The notes under the pieces: model-generated
Database searches by the model: none
What the model was told of the DNA's origin: nothing
The model's input: the letters and a program-made list of their open reading frames with translations, nothing else
Origin: Sphingomonas sp. PsM26
GTDB taxonomy: Bacteria; Pseudomonadota; Alphaproteobacteria; Sphingomonadales; Sphingomonadaceae
Length of the DNA: 64,000 bases
Direction of reading: 5' to 3'
NCBI GenBank assembly: GCA_030433805.1
Contig: JARUXA010000010.1
Location: 124,001-188,000 of the forward strand
Shown: positions 16,683-24,638 of the stretch, piece after piece
Layout of the letters: every line of letters starts with the position of its first letter
Position numbering within the stretch: the stretch's first letter is position 1
Translations under genes and position numbers: made by a program

Positions 16683-17801
16683 TCAGACGAAATACGCGCT
16701 GATAATGGCGCCGAGTTGTTCGGATGGACGTTCGTCGAACGCGATTTCGATCGCGGGCGTGGTGCTGTAGCCGAACATCCGTCCATCGCGGTCCACCGTG
16801 ACAGCGACGATGCGGTAGGTAGCGACGGTCGCATCCGGGTTTGCTTGCGTCTGGTCCGACGATGCCGGCACGTCCCCCTCGCGCACGACCGCGAGCCCGC
16901 CCGCCACCGGATAGCGATCGGGGTCGACGATGACGATCGCATTGCCCGGCAATCCGCCGCCAAGCGTCGGTCGACCGACCCGCAGGCCGAACGCGCGGGG
17001 TCCCCATCCGGCGTGGTCCGCGATCGTGCGCCCGGTTGGCGTGCGCGCGACCAGCCCGTCGCCATGCGGCACGCCGTACACCGCGAGCTGCCGTACGGTT
17101 GGCGGGGGTATGGCGACCCGGCCGACTCCGTCATTGCCGAGGTTCGCAATCTCCGCGCGCAGCGCGAGCATCCGTTCGCGCATCCGCTGGCCGCGCACGG
17201 CCGGATTCTGCATCACCGCGACCATCGCCTGCAACGATCCATCGGCGGACAATTGCTCGAGTTTCTCGCGCAGGCTCGGTTCGTCCGACACCTCCAGCAG
17301 CGCGAAGATCGCCGCCTGCGTCGCCTCGTTCCAGCGCGCGAACGGGCGTTGTGCGTTTTCAATGCGCGACAAAGTGACGGGCGCAATCCCGTACAGCCGC
17401 TCGATCGCGGCGATCGTCAGCGACCGGTCCGCTTGCCGCCGCCACCGGATCGCGGCTGCCAGCGACAGCGCGAACTCTTCCTCGGGAAGATCGGGCGCGC
17501 GCCGGTCAGCAAACGGCGCAGCCCAGCGTTCGATCGAAAAATGCGTGGCGTCCACGTCGATGAGCAATTCCTCGGCGCGGACCCCCAGTGCCTGCGCGAT
17601 CTTGGCGAGTTCCTGCGCACGCGGGACGACTTCACCCCGTTCGATCTTCGACAGGCGGATGTACGGAATATCGGCGACACGACCCGAGAAGGGCAACAGC
17701 CGTGCATATCCCGCACGCTGCCGGGCTTCGCGAACGCGGTTGGGAAAAACCACAGCGCGGAATGGATCGAACGCCATCATGGGCTTTGCGTGAGGCATCA
17801 T
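16683..17801 (-). CDS. XRE-type regulator with two HTH domains and an S24-like tail
   Basis: The ATG at 17801, after GGAAGG, gives 372 residues. There are two helix-turn-helix regions, near residues 15-85 (IPYIRLSKIERGEVVPRAQE) and 115-170 (YGIAPVTLSRIENAQRP). The C-terminal third (YGVPHGDGLV, GLPGNAIVIVDPDRYPVAGG) looks like the beta fold of S24/LexA-type repressors, but no Ser-Met cleavage site is visible. A perfect inverted repeat lies 35-51 bases upstream. It sits between the FixL/FixJ-like pair and the sigma-like gene, so a regulatory role in motility is plausible but unproven. Confidence 0.75.
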   Translation of the reverse strand: MMPHAKPMMAFDPFRAVVFPNRVREARQRAGYARLLPFSGRVADIPYIRLSKIERGEVVPRAQELAKIAQALGVRAEELLIDVDATHFSIERWAAPFADRRAPDLPEEEFALSLAAAIRWRRQADRSLTIAAIERLYGIAPVTLSRIENAQRPFARWNEATQAAIFALLEVSDEPSLREKLEQLSADGSLQAMVAVMQNPAVRGQRMRERMLALRAEIANLGNDGVGRVAIPPPTVRQLAVYGVPHGDGLVARTPTGRTIADHAGWGPRAFGLRVGRPTLGGGLPGNAIVIVDPDRYPVAGGLAVVREGDVPASSDQTQANPDATVATYRIVAVTVDRDGRMFGYSTTPAIEIAFDERPSEQLGAIISAYFV

Positions 17802-17835
17802 TTCACCTTCCGCCAAGCGAACACACCTTTAAACT

Positions 17836-17852
17836 GTTGCTTGCCGTGCAAG
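17836..17852. promoter_or_regulatory. Perfect inverted repeat, likely operator
   Basis: TGCTTGC and GCAAGCA form a 7-bp perfect dyad around CGT, 35 bases upstream of the XRE gene start. Dyads of this size at this distance are typical autoregulatory operators of XRE repressors. The assignment is inferred from position. Confidence 0.5.
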
Positions 17853-17911
17853 CATACCCCATCCGAACCATAGAACGGTGCGCCAAGAGGGTAAATGCTC
17901 CATTCCGGAGG

Positions 17912-18448
17912 TTATTGCGATGCAGCACTGGCCGTCCGCGGGACGCGCAATACGGCCAGGCCACCATCAGGGGCAAAGCGCTTCAACGCGGTCAGCCCGC
18001 GCGGGTCGGCAAGCCTGCGATTGATCCAGCCCGGCTCGATCGGACAGGGGTCCGCGGGCGCGATTGCGACGCCGGTTCCATCGGTAAGGACACCGATCCG
18101 GTTCGGACGCACGGGCTTTGGCCAGCGCACCGCCAGCAGTTCGGTGAGGATCGCTGTGGTGCGGATGATATCATGATCGCGGCGACGCCCCCGATCGAGC
18201 GGCAAGTCGCTTTCGCGCAATGCGCGGTCCCAGCAGCGTAACCCCATCGCCCCCGTCCGCGGATCGTGCAGTGTCGCGATCAGTAACGGATCGGCGACCG
18301 GGTCGCTGCGGACGAACAGCGGGCGGACCGCCAGGCAGAAATTGGCCGCGATCCGGTCGAGCAAGGCGTCACTGCGCGGAAGCGCCATGCTATCGGAAGG
18401 ATCCGCCTCGCTGGCATCGGGCCATGACCGCAGCACTGCGCTCTGCAT
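17912..18448 (-). CDS. Unknown protein coupled to the sigma-like gene
   Basis: A 178-residue protein whose ATG overlaps the sigma-like gene's stop (TGATG); a GTG three bases earlier is also possible. It is rich in arginine, aspartate and leucine: LDRIAANFCLAVRPLFVRSDP, DHDIIRTTAILTELLAVRWPKP, PGWINRRLADPRGL. No signal peptide or membrane segment is visible, and I do not recognise the family. Tight coupling suggests that it works with the upstream sigma-like protein, perhaps as a binding partner, but nothing in its sequence shows this. Confidence 0.65.
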   Translation of the reverse strand: MQSAVLRSWPDASEADPSDSMALPRSDALLDRIAANFCLAVRPLFVRSDPVADPLLIATLHDPRTGAMGLRCWDRALRESDLPLDRGRRRDHDIIRTTAILTELLAVRWPKPVRPNRIGVLTDGTGVAIAPADPCPIEPGWINRRLADPRGLTALKRFAPDGGLAVLRVPRTASAASQ

Positions 18449-19515
18449 CACTGCAGCCGATTGCTGGTCGGCGCGGCGATGCCGTAAGGCGGCAATTCCC
18501 CGCGCAATGCCTCCAGCGTACGCTCAATCGGGTCGGTCCCCTCGATCGCGTCGACGGCGGCAGGATCAAGCACGATCACGCGCGCCAGCGCATTGTGCGG
18601 TGCCCGGGCATCGGGAAGGATCGAGGTCTCGGCGGCGCCGTGATCGGTCTTGCGCCGGCGCGGCAACGGCTTGCGACGATCGGCAAAGCCCGCGAAACGG
18701 GGGTCGGTGGTCGCGATTTCCGCCACTACGCGCGCCGCGCGCTTGGCGACCTGGCGCATCCGCTCGCGCTCGATCGGGCAGGTTTCGGTGTCATCGCCAA
18801 GCCCCGCATCATCGCTCAGCCGACGCTCGACCAGCGCGCGCTGGGTCGCGATCCGCGTCTCGAGGTCTGCGAGATCGATCGGGTCGGGGGTCGACGGCCT
18901 GGCGCGGAAGCGCGGTAGCGAAGGGCTGTCGGCGTGGACCGAGCGCACCGCGCGTGCCTTGCGCTTGAGTTGTTCGATCCCGACTTCGCGAAGCTGCGCG
19001 ACATAGGCGTCGAGCAACGCAGTGCGCAGGTCGTCCGCCATCATGCCTTCGACGCCGGCTTCGGTCCGGTCGAGCGCGCCCTCGTCCTCGATCATCGCTT
19101 CCAGCGACGTTGCCTCGCCGTCCGCGCCGATCGCCGTCGCGTGGAGCGAAACCGTGGTCGCCTCGACCCGGCGCGCGGACTGGCGCTGGTCGGTCATCAG
19201 CCGGAAGCGCAGGCTCTGCAATTCGCCGCGCAACTGCCAGTTGACGAAGGTGGTGAATTGCGCGCGCGCCGGATCATACGCCTCGATCGCGCGGTGGACG
19301 CCGATCGCGCAGCACTGTTCTGCGTCGTCCCAATGCCCGGTCAGTCCATATTGGCGGATAAAGTGCCGGATCCGTGGCGCGATGATCTTGAGCACCGCAG
19401 CGAACGCGCGGTCGGCGAGGATCCGCTGGCGCATTGTCGGCGCGACGCCGGGCGCGGGACGGTTTGCGATCACCTCTGCGACGGCGTGTTCAAGCGCGAT
19501 GGTGGTTTTGGACAT
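18448..19515 (-). CDS. Atypical sigma-70 family protein
   Basis: The 355-residue protein has a recognisable sigma region 2 near residues 30-110: [43 protein letters not shown]. This matches the core-binding and -10 recognition helix pattern. After that I cannot find a convincing region 4; the C-terminal half is arginine-rich and low in similarity (AVRSVHADSPSLPRFRARP, RRKPLPRRRKTD). It lies among flagellar genes, so it may be a motility sigma factor or a relative that acts differently. About 215 bases without a gene lie upstream and contain a spaced inverted repeat. Confidence 0.72.
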   Translation of the reverse strand: MSKTTIALEHAVAEVIANRPAPGVAPTMRQRILADRAFAAVLKIIAPRIRHFIRQYGLTGHWDDAEQCCAIGVHRAIEAYDPARAQFTTFVNWQLRGELQSLRFRLMTDQRQSARRVEATTVSLHATAIGADGEATSLEAMIEDEGALDRTEAGVEGMMADDLRTALLDAYVAQLREVGIEQLKRKARAVRSVHADSPSLPRFRARPSTPDPIDLADLETRIATQRALVERRLSDDAGLGDDTETCPIERERMRQVAKRAARVVAEIATTDPRFAGFADRRKPLPRRRKTDHGAAETSILPDARAPHNALARVIVLDPAAVDAIEGTDPIERTLEALRGELPPYGIAAPTSNRLQ

Positions 19516-19601
19516 GGGCTCCCCCGGGGACGTTCGGGAGCTGCACCGTTGCGGTTCCCGTTGCCCCGACCATGGCGGCGGGCGTTAAACGGGGTCATAA
19601 A

Positions 19602-19705
19602 CATCCTATACGTATTTCCCCGGGTCGCGGGGCCCCCACTTGGGTCAAACTGCGCATAATGGGCGGTTTTGCTGGTGAAGATGGGGTTAACCATTCTATA
19701 GGATG
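19602..19705. promoter_or_regulatory. Spaced 9-bp inverted repeat upstream of the sigma-like gene
   Basis: CATCCTATA at 19602-19610 and TATAGGATG at 19697-19705 are exact inverted copies, 86 bases apart. They lie in the gap between the transglycosylase-like gene and the sigma-like gene and contain TATA-like elements. They could be paired binding sites or promoter elements. Confidence 0.35.
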
Positions 19706-19730
19706 ATCCCTGCAGACCCGGACGATACGG

Positions 19731-20696
19731 TCAGGCGAACCGCTGCGGCTGGACGTTGCGGCTGACATAAGCGGTAAGCCATGCCCGGTGCGCGGCGCTC
19801 GCGTCACCGGTCGCGGCAATCGCCCGACTGGCGCCGCCGCTGCCGATCTGCGCGGTCAGCAGGGTCCGCGCGCGCGTTGCGCCCAGCCCCCCCTTGAGGA
19901 AGCGGACGACATCGCCCGGCCCCAGGTGATGCCCGAGATACGCCGATCGCGCGATCGTCGCCGGATCGTTCCCGACCGACAATCCCGCCCGCCGGATCGT
20001 GTCGAGATTGCTCCGCGCATAATCGGCGATGGTGTGGATCGCCGCGGTCGAGTCATAGCGCAGTGCGAGCAACGCCGCGCGGGATTCGGGGCGAACCTTT
20101 CCGCTCGCGTCGAGCCAGCCATGCTGTTGTGCCGCAGCGTTAAGCCACGTTCCGGGCTTCTGCGCGATCGACTGCCATGTGCCGCCGAGGAATTGCCCCA
20201 GCCCCGCCGCGCTCGACCGCGGGTTGCGCGAGTAGCAATTCCACCGCCCGCCCGAATCCTTCGCCGCCTCGGCCTGCACGATCGCAGCAAGCGCAGTGTC
20301 CGGGATGCCCGAGCGCGCTGCCGCCGCGCGCAAGGTGTCGGCATGGACCGCATTCGGCCCCAGGTTGCGCATCGCTGCATCAGGCGGACAGGATGCAGCG
20401 TCGAGAGCGGACGGTTCGCCGAACGTAGCATGGGGGGTGCCGCCATGCCGCGCATCGAACAGCGCAATCAGATTAGAAAGATCGACCCGGTCGGCATAGC
20501 GCGCCGACGGATCGCTGGTGGTGGCGTGGGGCTGACCGGTCAATCCGTCGAGCGGGGCCGTGCGATCCCCCTGCCCGAGCGCGGCCTGCCACAACCGGTT
20601 GGTCAGCGCGCCATGCGCCGCCGCCTCGATCAGATTGGCGCGTTGCGTCGGGGTAAGCCGTGCGGCGTCGCCGTTGGTGCCAAGCGGCGCCATCAT
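19731..20696 (-). CDS. Lytic transglycosylase-like flagellar protein
   Basis: The 321-residue protein has a muramidase-like core near residues 115-270: LAAIVQAEAAKDSGGRWNC, then AAGLGQFLGGTWQSIAQKPG. This resembles the transglycosylase pattern of a glutamate followed by GLMQ. No signal peptide is seen, which fits export through the flagellar system. Its ATG overlaps the fliJ stop (ATGA). No flgJ is in the window, so this may be the enzyme that opens peptidoglycan for the rod; that is inference from position. Confidence 0.7.
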   Translation of the reverse strand: MMAPLGTNGDAARLTPTQRANLIEAAAHGALTNRLWQAALGQGDRTAPLDGLTGQPHATTSDPSARYADRVDLSNLIALFDARHGGTPHATFGEPSALDAASCPPDAAMRNLGPNAVHADTLRAAAARSGIPDTALAAIVQAEAAKDSGGRWNCYSRNPRSSAAGLGQFLGGTWQSIAQKPGTWLNAAAQQHGWLDASGKVRPESRAALLALRYDSTAAIHTIADYARSNLDTIRRAGLSVGNDPATIARSAYLGHHLGPGDVVRFLKGGLGATRARTLLTAQIGSGGASRAIAATGDASAAHRAWLTAYVSRNVQPQRFA

Positions 20697-21127
20697 CGCG
20701 GCGTGGCCTGGTGCAAGCGCCGCAATCGTGCGAAGCGCGCCGCGGCGATATCGTCGACCATCGCCTGTTGCTGCCGGTCATCCGCCTGGCGAACGTCGGC
20801 CCGGAACTGGTCGGCCGCGGATTCGACTGCGCGGATCGCGGCATATTGCCGCGCCGCACGCTGCCGCAGCAGATCGAGTTCGACCGCCGCGGTCTCCGCT
20901 TCGGCACCGCGCCGTTCCCGTTCGCCGCGCGCGCGGACGAGATACGCGTCGCCGACCAAACGGCTGTCCGCCGCCGCCAGCCGTGCCTCGTCGACGATCT
21001 TGTCGATCAGTGCGTGGTGAAGCATCCGCGCTTCGCCGAGGCGTGCGGACGATGCCGCGATCACTTGGGTCAGTGCATCCATTTCGCGGTCGAGCGCCCG
21101 AAGCGCTGCGTCATAGGGCGTCTGCAT
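20693..21127 (-). CDS. fliJ: Flagellar export chaperone FliJ
   Basis: The 144-residue protein is almost entirely an alpha-helical coiled coil with no membrane segment, as expected of FliJ, which activates the FliI/FliH ATPase. Examples are LDREMDALTQVIAASSARLGEAR and RQRAARQYAAIRAVESAADQ. Sequence conservation in this family is low, so the call relies mainly on coiled-coil character, length and a 17-base overlap with fliI. Confidence 0.75.
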   Translation of the reverse strand: MQTPYDAALRALDREMDALTQVIAASSARLGEARMLHHALIDKIVDEARLAAADSRLVGDAYLVRARGERERRGAEAETAAVELDLLRQRAARQYAAIRAVESAADQFRADVRQADDRQQQAMVDDIAAARFARLRRLHQATPR

Positions 21128-22448
21128 CGGTCCCCTCCATCAATTGCGCCATCGCCGCGAAGGCGTCAGCCGCATCGCCGCGGTCCTGCCGGGTCTGCGT
21201 CAACAGCGCCTCGATCTGCGGCGCGATCCGGATCGCGCGATCAACCTCGGGGTTCGACCCCGTGGTGTAGGCACCGAGCCGGACGATCTCCTCCATGTCG
21301 CCATGCGTCGCGAGCAAGGCGCGCGCAGCAAGGCGAATCCGGTTCTGCTCGTCCGACAGGCAATGCGGCAGCGTGCGCGACACCGACTTGAGCAGATCGA
21401 TCGCCGGATACCGCCCCCGCTCGGCGATCCGCCGCGTGATGACGACATGCCCGTCGAGGATCCCGCGCACCGCGTCCGCGACGGGTTCGTTGTGATCGTC
21501 GCCATCGACCAGCACGGTGAACACGCCGGTGATCGTCCCCTGCCCCGGCAACCCCGGCCCCGCGCGTTCCAGCAGCCGTGGGAGCTCGGCAAACACCGTC
21601 GGCGTGTATCCGCGCGTCGCGGGCGGTTCGCCATTGGCGAGACCGATCTCGCGCTGGGCCATTGCGAAGCGCGTGACCGAATCCATCAGGCACAGCACGT
21701 TGAGACCCTGGTGGCGGAAATGCTCGGCGATCGCGAGCGTCGTCCACGCCGCCTGCCGCCGGATCAGTGCGGGCTCGTCCGAGGTCGCGACGACGACGAC
21801 GCTGCGCGCAAGGCCTTCGGCGCCGAGATCGTCCTCGACGAATTCCTGCACTTCGCGCCCACGCTCGCCGATCAGCCCGATCACCGCGACATCACATGCG
21901 GTCCAGCGCGCAAGCATCGACAGCAGCACCGACTTGCCGACACCGGAGCCTGCGAACAGCCCGAGCCGCTGCCCGCTGCACAAGGGCACGAACAGGTCGA
22001 GCGCGCGCACCCCGGTTTCGATCCGAGCGCCAACGCGCGCCCGGCCCGCAGCCGGCGGTGGGGCTGCCTTGATCGGTTGCGGGTCGGACCCGTTGGGTAG
22101 CGGACCCAGGCCATCGATCGGGCGGCCCAGCCCGTCGACCATCCGCCCGAGCCAGCGCGCCGAAGGGCGCACCGCGAAGCTCCCGTCCTCGAGCCATGCA
22201 CGCGTGCCCGAACGGAGCCCGTGCGGATCGCGGAACGGCAGGCATTGCGCGCGCCCGGCGTTGATCCCGGTGACTTCGGCGGCGACGACACCGCCGCCGG
22301 TTTCAATGCCGATCCGCGACCCGATTTCTGCCGCACCCGCCAGCCCGTCGATCTCGATCAACGCGCCCTGCACCGACACGACCCGGCCGAACCGCCGATC
22401 GGGCGATGCGGCGGCGAGCGCACGGGTGGCGGCGGCAAGCGACTGCAT
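21111..22448 (-). CDS. fliI: Flagellum-specific ATPase FliI
   Basis: FliI energises export. The 445-residue protein has the Walker A motif GLFAGSGVGKS, GERGREVQEF, VLCLMDSVTRFAMAQREIGL and RGYTPTVFAELPRLLERAG, all FliI/YscN-type. VFTVLVDGDDHNEPVADAVR marks the nucleotide-sensing region. The ATG at 22448 lies just after the flbT stop; a GTG three bases earlier is equally close. Confidence 0.97.
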   Translation of the reverse strand: MQSLAAATRALAAASPDRRFGRVVSVQGALIEIDGLAGAAEIGSRIGIETGGGVVAAEVTGINAGRAQCLPFRDPHGLRSGTRAWLEDGSFAVRPSARWLGRMVDGLGRPIDGLGPLPNGSDPQPIKAAPPPAAGRARVGARIETGVRALDLFVPLCSGQRLGLFAGSGVGKSVLLSMLARWTACDVAVIGLIGERGREVQEFVEDDLGAEGLARSVVVVATSDEPALIRRQAAWTTLAIAEHFRHQGLNVLCLMDSVTRFAMAQREIGLANGEPPATRGYTPTVFAELPRLLERAGPGLPGQGTITGVFTVLVDGDDHNEPVADAVRGILDGHVVITRRIAERGRYPAIDLLKSVSRTLPHCLSDEQNRIRLAARALLATHGDMEEIVRLGAYTTGSNPEVDRAIRIAPQIEALLTQTRQDRGDAADAFAAMAQLMEGTDADAL

Positions 22449-22451
22449 CAC

Positions 22452-22853
22452 TCAGGCCGCCAGCATCGCGGCGATATCGCGCGCGGGCACGCCCTCCTGC
22501 TCCATCAGCGTCAGGCATTCGCGCAAGCCGCGGACATAGTCGCACGATGCGACCGCATTGGCGAAGCGGACGCTGGCGGCGCGCGCGGCATCGTCGCCCT
22601 GGCGTTCGAGCAGTTGGCCAAGATCGGCGACGATCTGCCGCTGCTGGGCCACGACGTCCTGGCCGACATACGCCTGGAGGCAAGCGTAATACAGCCGCCG
22701 TGCGGGGCTCGTGGCTTGCCCGGCGTCCATGATCGCGTCACCGCGCAGCACGGTGGCGCGATTGTCGACAATCACTTCGGTCGCGACGGGCACGCGCAAT
22801 ACGGCGCCGTTGACGATCATCGTTTCACCGTCATGCAATACGAAGCTGCGCAC
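22452..22853 (-). CDS. flbT: Flagellin translation regulator FlbT
   Basis: FlbT limits flagellin synthesis post-transcriptionally in alphaproteobacteria. The GTG at 22853, with GGGGA seven bases upstream, gives 133 residues that align from the first residue with the family: FVLHDGETMIVNGAVLRV, IMDAGQATSPARRLYYACLQAYV and QIVADLGQLLE. An ATG at 22877 would add eight residues. It starts the flbT-fliI-fliJ run and is divergent from flgE. Confidence 0.85.
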   Translation of the reverse strand: MRSFVLHDGETMIVNGAVLRVPVATEVIVDNRATVLRGDAIMDAGQATSPARRLYYACLQAYVGQDVVAQQRQIVADLGQLLERQGDDAARAASVRFANAVASCDYVRGLRECLTLMEQEGVPARDIAAMLAA

Positions 22854-22883
22854 TAGAGCGTCCCCAAGGAAAGGCATTGCGCT

Positions 22884-22890
22884 GTTATAG
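22884..22890 (-). promoter_or_regulatory. Possible -10 element for flbT (CTATAAC)
   Basis: The minus strand reads GGCAGCTATAACAGCG about 31 bases before the flbT GTG. The 9-mer CTATAACAG also occurs upstream of the chemoreceptor gene at 27699. No clear -35 is visible. Confidence 0.3.
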
Positions 22891-23041
22891 CTGCCGAGCC
22901 CCCCCGTCGGGCGCGCCGACGCGCGAATCACCCCTTGTCTCAGCCTTTTGGAGCAGCCGCGTCCGGGGATGCACCACCCCTCTATGATGGATGCGATATG
23001 GCCGGACCCGATCCGGCACCCTGCGACGTGGGAGACCCCGG

Positions 23042-24346
23042 TTGAGCCTTTATTCCGCCCTTTATGCCGGTGTTTCCGGTCTCAGCGCCGAGTCCGCCGC
23101 GATGGCCGCGGTCGCGGACAACATCACCAACATCAATACGATCGGCTACAAGGGCACCGACACGCAGTTCAGCACGCTGGTGACCGACGGCCGGTCGCGC
23201 ACGACCTATTCGGCGGGCGGCGTTTCGGCACGCCCGCAGGCGCTGATCTCGAAGCAGGGGCTGCTCCAGGCATCGGGCAACACCACCGATCTCGGCATCG
23301 AAGGCGGCGGGTTTTTCGTGACGCGGACGGGTCTCGGTGGCCAGGACACGGTAGCCTTTACGCGCGCAGGCTCGTTCAAGCCCGACACCGCCGGTTTCCT
23401 GCGCAATACCGCGGGCTTCTATCTGCAGGGCTGGCGGCTCGACAACAGCGGCGCGTTCGAAAACACCGGCAATGTCGCCGCGCTCGAACCGATCCGGCTG
23501 AACGACCTCACCGGCACCGCGATGGCGACCAACAGTGTCGAGCTGCGCGCCAACCTTCAGTCGAGCGCCACCCCCGTCGCCGGACCGGTCACGCGCGGCG
23601 ATATCGCGAGCGGCACGCTCGCCCCGCAATTCACCCGCGCGATCGACGTGTACGACGCACAAGGCGGCACGCACCGCGTGACGATGGGGTTCGTCAAGAC
23701 CGGCCCCAATGCTTGGCACGGCGAAATCTACGCCGACCCGGCAGAAGTAACCGCGCCCGGCGGGGTGCTGGCGAGCGGCGAGATCCGCTTCAATCCCGAT
23801 GGCAGCATCATCAACGATCCCGCGGTCTATACCTCCGAGATGTTCGGCCCGCTCAACCCCGGCTGGACCAACGGCGCGGCCTCCGACCCGATCACGCTCG
23901 CGATCGGCAGCAACGGGGGGTTGAGCGGCCTGACCCAGTTCGGCTCGGAATCCGCGCTCATCACGTCGAGCGTCAACGGCGGGATGCTCGGCAACATCGC
24001 CTCGGTCCAGGTGTCGGACGCGGGTGTGGTCAGCGCGGTGTTCGAGAACGGGATCGCGCGCAAGGTCTTCCAACTGCCGGTCGCGACCTTCCCCAATGCC
24101 GACGGGCTGACGCGGATGTCGGGCAATGCATTCCTGATGTCGGATGCATCGGGCAATTACGCGATCAATCGCCCCGGTGCGCTCGGTGCCGGCACGATCC
24201 GGGCGAGCACGCTGGAAGCATCGACGGTCGATCTCGCGCAGGAGTTCAGCAACATGATCCGCTTCCAGCGCGCTTACAGTGCATCGTCCAAGATCATCAC
24301 CACGGTCGACGACATGTTGCAGGAAGTCAGCAACCTGAAGCGGTGA
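23042..24346 (+). CDS. flgE: Flagellar hook protein FlgE
   Basis: FlgE polymerises into the hook. The TTG at 23042, with GGAG seven bases before it, gives MSLYSALYAGVSGLSAESAAM, the family N terminus; an ATG at 22991 would add 17 unrelated residues. About 434 residues follow the FlgE plan: ADNITNINTIGYKG at the N terminus, a central D1/D2 region with AIDVYDAQGGTHRV, and the C-terminal helix VDLAQEFSNMIRFQRAYSA. TTG starts are rare, so this start deserves attention. Confidence 0.95.
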   Translation: MSLYSALYAGVSGLSAESAAMAAVADNITNINTIGYKGTDTQFSTLVTDGRSRTTYSAGGVSARPQALISKQGLLQASGNTTDLGIEGGGFFVTRTGLGGQDTVAFTRAGSFKPDTAGFLRNTAGFYLQGWRLDNSGAFENTGNVAALEPIRLNDLTGTAMATNSVELRANLQSSATPVAGPVTRGDIASGTLAPQFTRAIDVYDAQGGTHRVTMGFVKTGPNAWHGEIYADPAEVTAPGGVLASGEIRFNPDGSIINDPAVYTSEMFGPLNPGWTNGAASDPITLAIGSNGGLSGLTQFGSESALITSSVNGGMLGNIASVQVSDAGVVSAVFENGIARKVFQLPVATFPNADGLTRMSGNAFLMSDASGNYAINRPGALGAGTIRASTLEASTVDLAQEFSNMIRFQRAYSASSKIITTVDDMLQEVSNLKR

Positions 24347-24381
24347 TGTGCTGAACGCGGTCGACGGACCCGGTGACAGCA

Positions 24382-24547
24382 AGGCTTCGACTTCGCTCAG
24401 CCCGAACGGGTTTGGGCTCAGCCCGAACGGATTTGGGCTCAACCCGGACGGGTTGGGCCCAGCCTGAACGGGTTTGGGCTTAGCCCGGACGGGTTTGGAA
24501 TGGATCCGAGCAACACCCCCCGTTCGCCCTGAGCGAAGTCGAAGGGC
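24382..24547. repeat. Palindromic repeat containing five 21-bp tandem copies
   Basis: The outer arms (24382-24408 and about 24520-24547) are inverted copies of the sequence seen again at 47961-48244, with TTCGACTTCGCTCAGCCCGA on the left and GAGCGAAGTCGAAG on the right. Between them, 24396-24498 holds five tandem copies of a 20-21 bp unit, CTCAGCCCGAACGGGTTTGGG, with one to five changes each. It fills most of the flgE-flgK gap. I see no gene here. Confidence 0.85.
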
Positions 24548-24638
24548 CCCTCGCAACAGGGACCGCTGCAAGCGGCAGATACGAACAGGGAAACGACAGA
24601 CTCAAAGGTCGGCATCGCGCGACGAAAGGGCATAAGAC

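Noticed and set aside
16683..17801. Active LexA-type self-cleaving repressor
   Set aside because: The tail looks S24-like but no Ser-Met site or matching lysine is visible, so protease activity is not claimed.
22991..23041. ATG start for FlgE
   Set aside because: It adds 17 arginine-rich residues with no family match, while a TTG at 23042 has a well-placed GGAG and gives the normal FlgE N terminus.
24396..24498. Possible CRISPR array from five regular repeats
   Set aside because: The copies abut one another with no unique spacers and no cas genes are nearby. It is a plain tandem repeat.
22982..24571. Long open frames on the strand opposite flgE and other genes
   Set aside because: GC-rich codon usage keeps opposite frames open. 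They lack start signals and family similarity, while the strand called has clear conserved genes.
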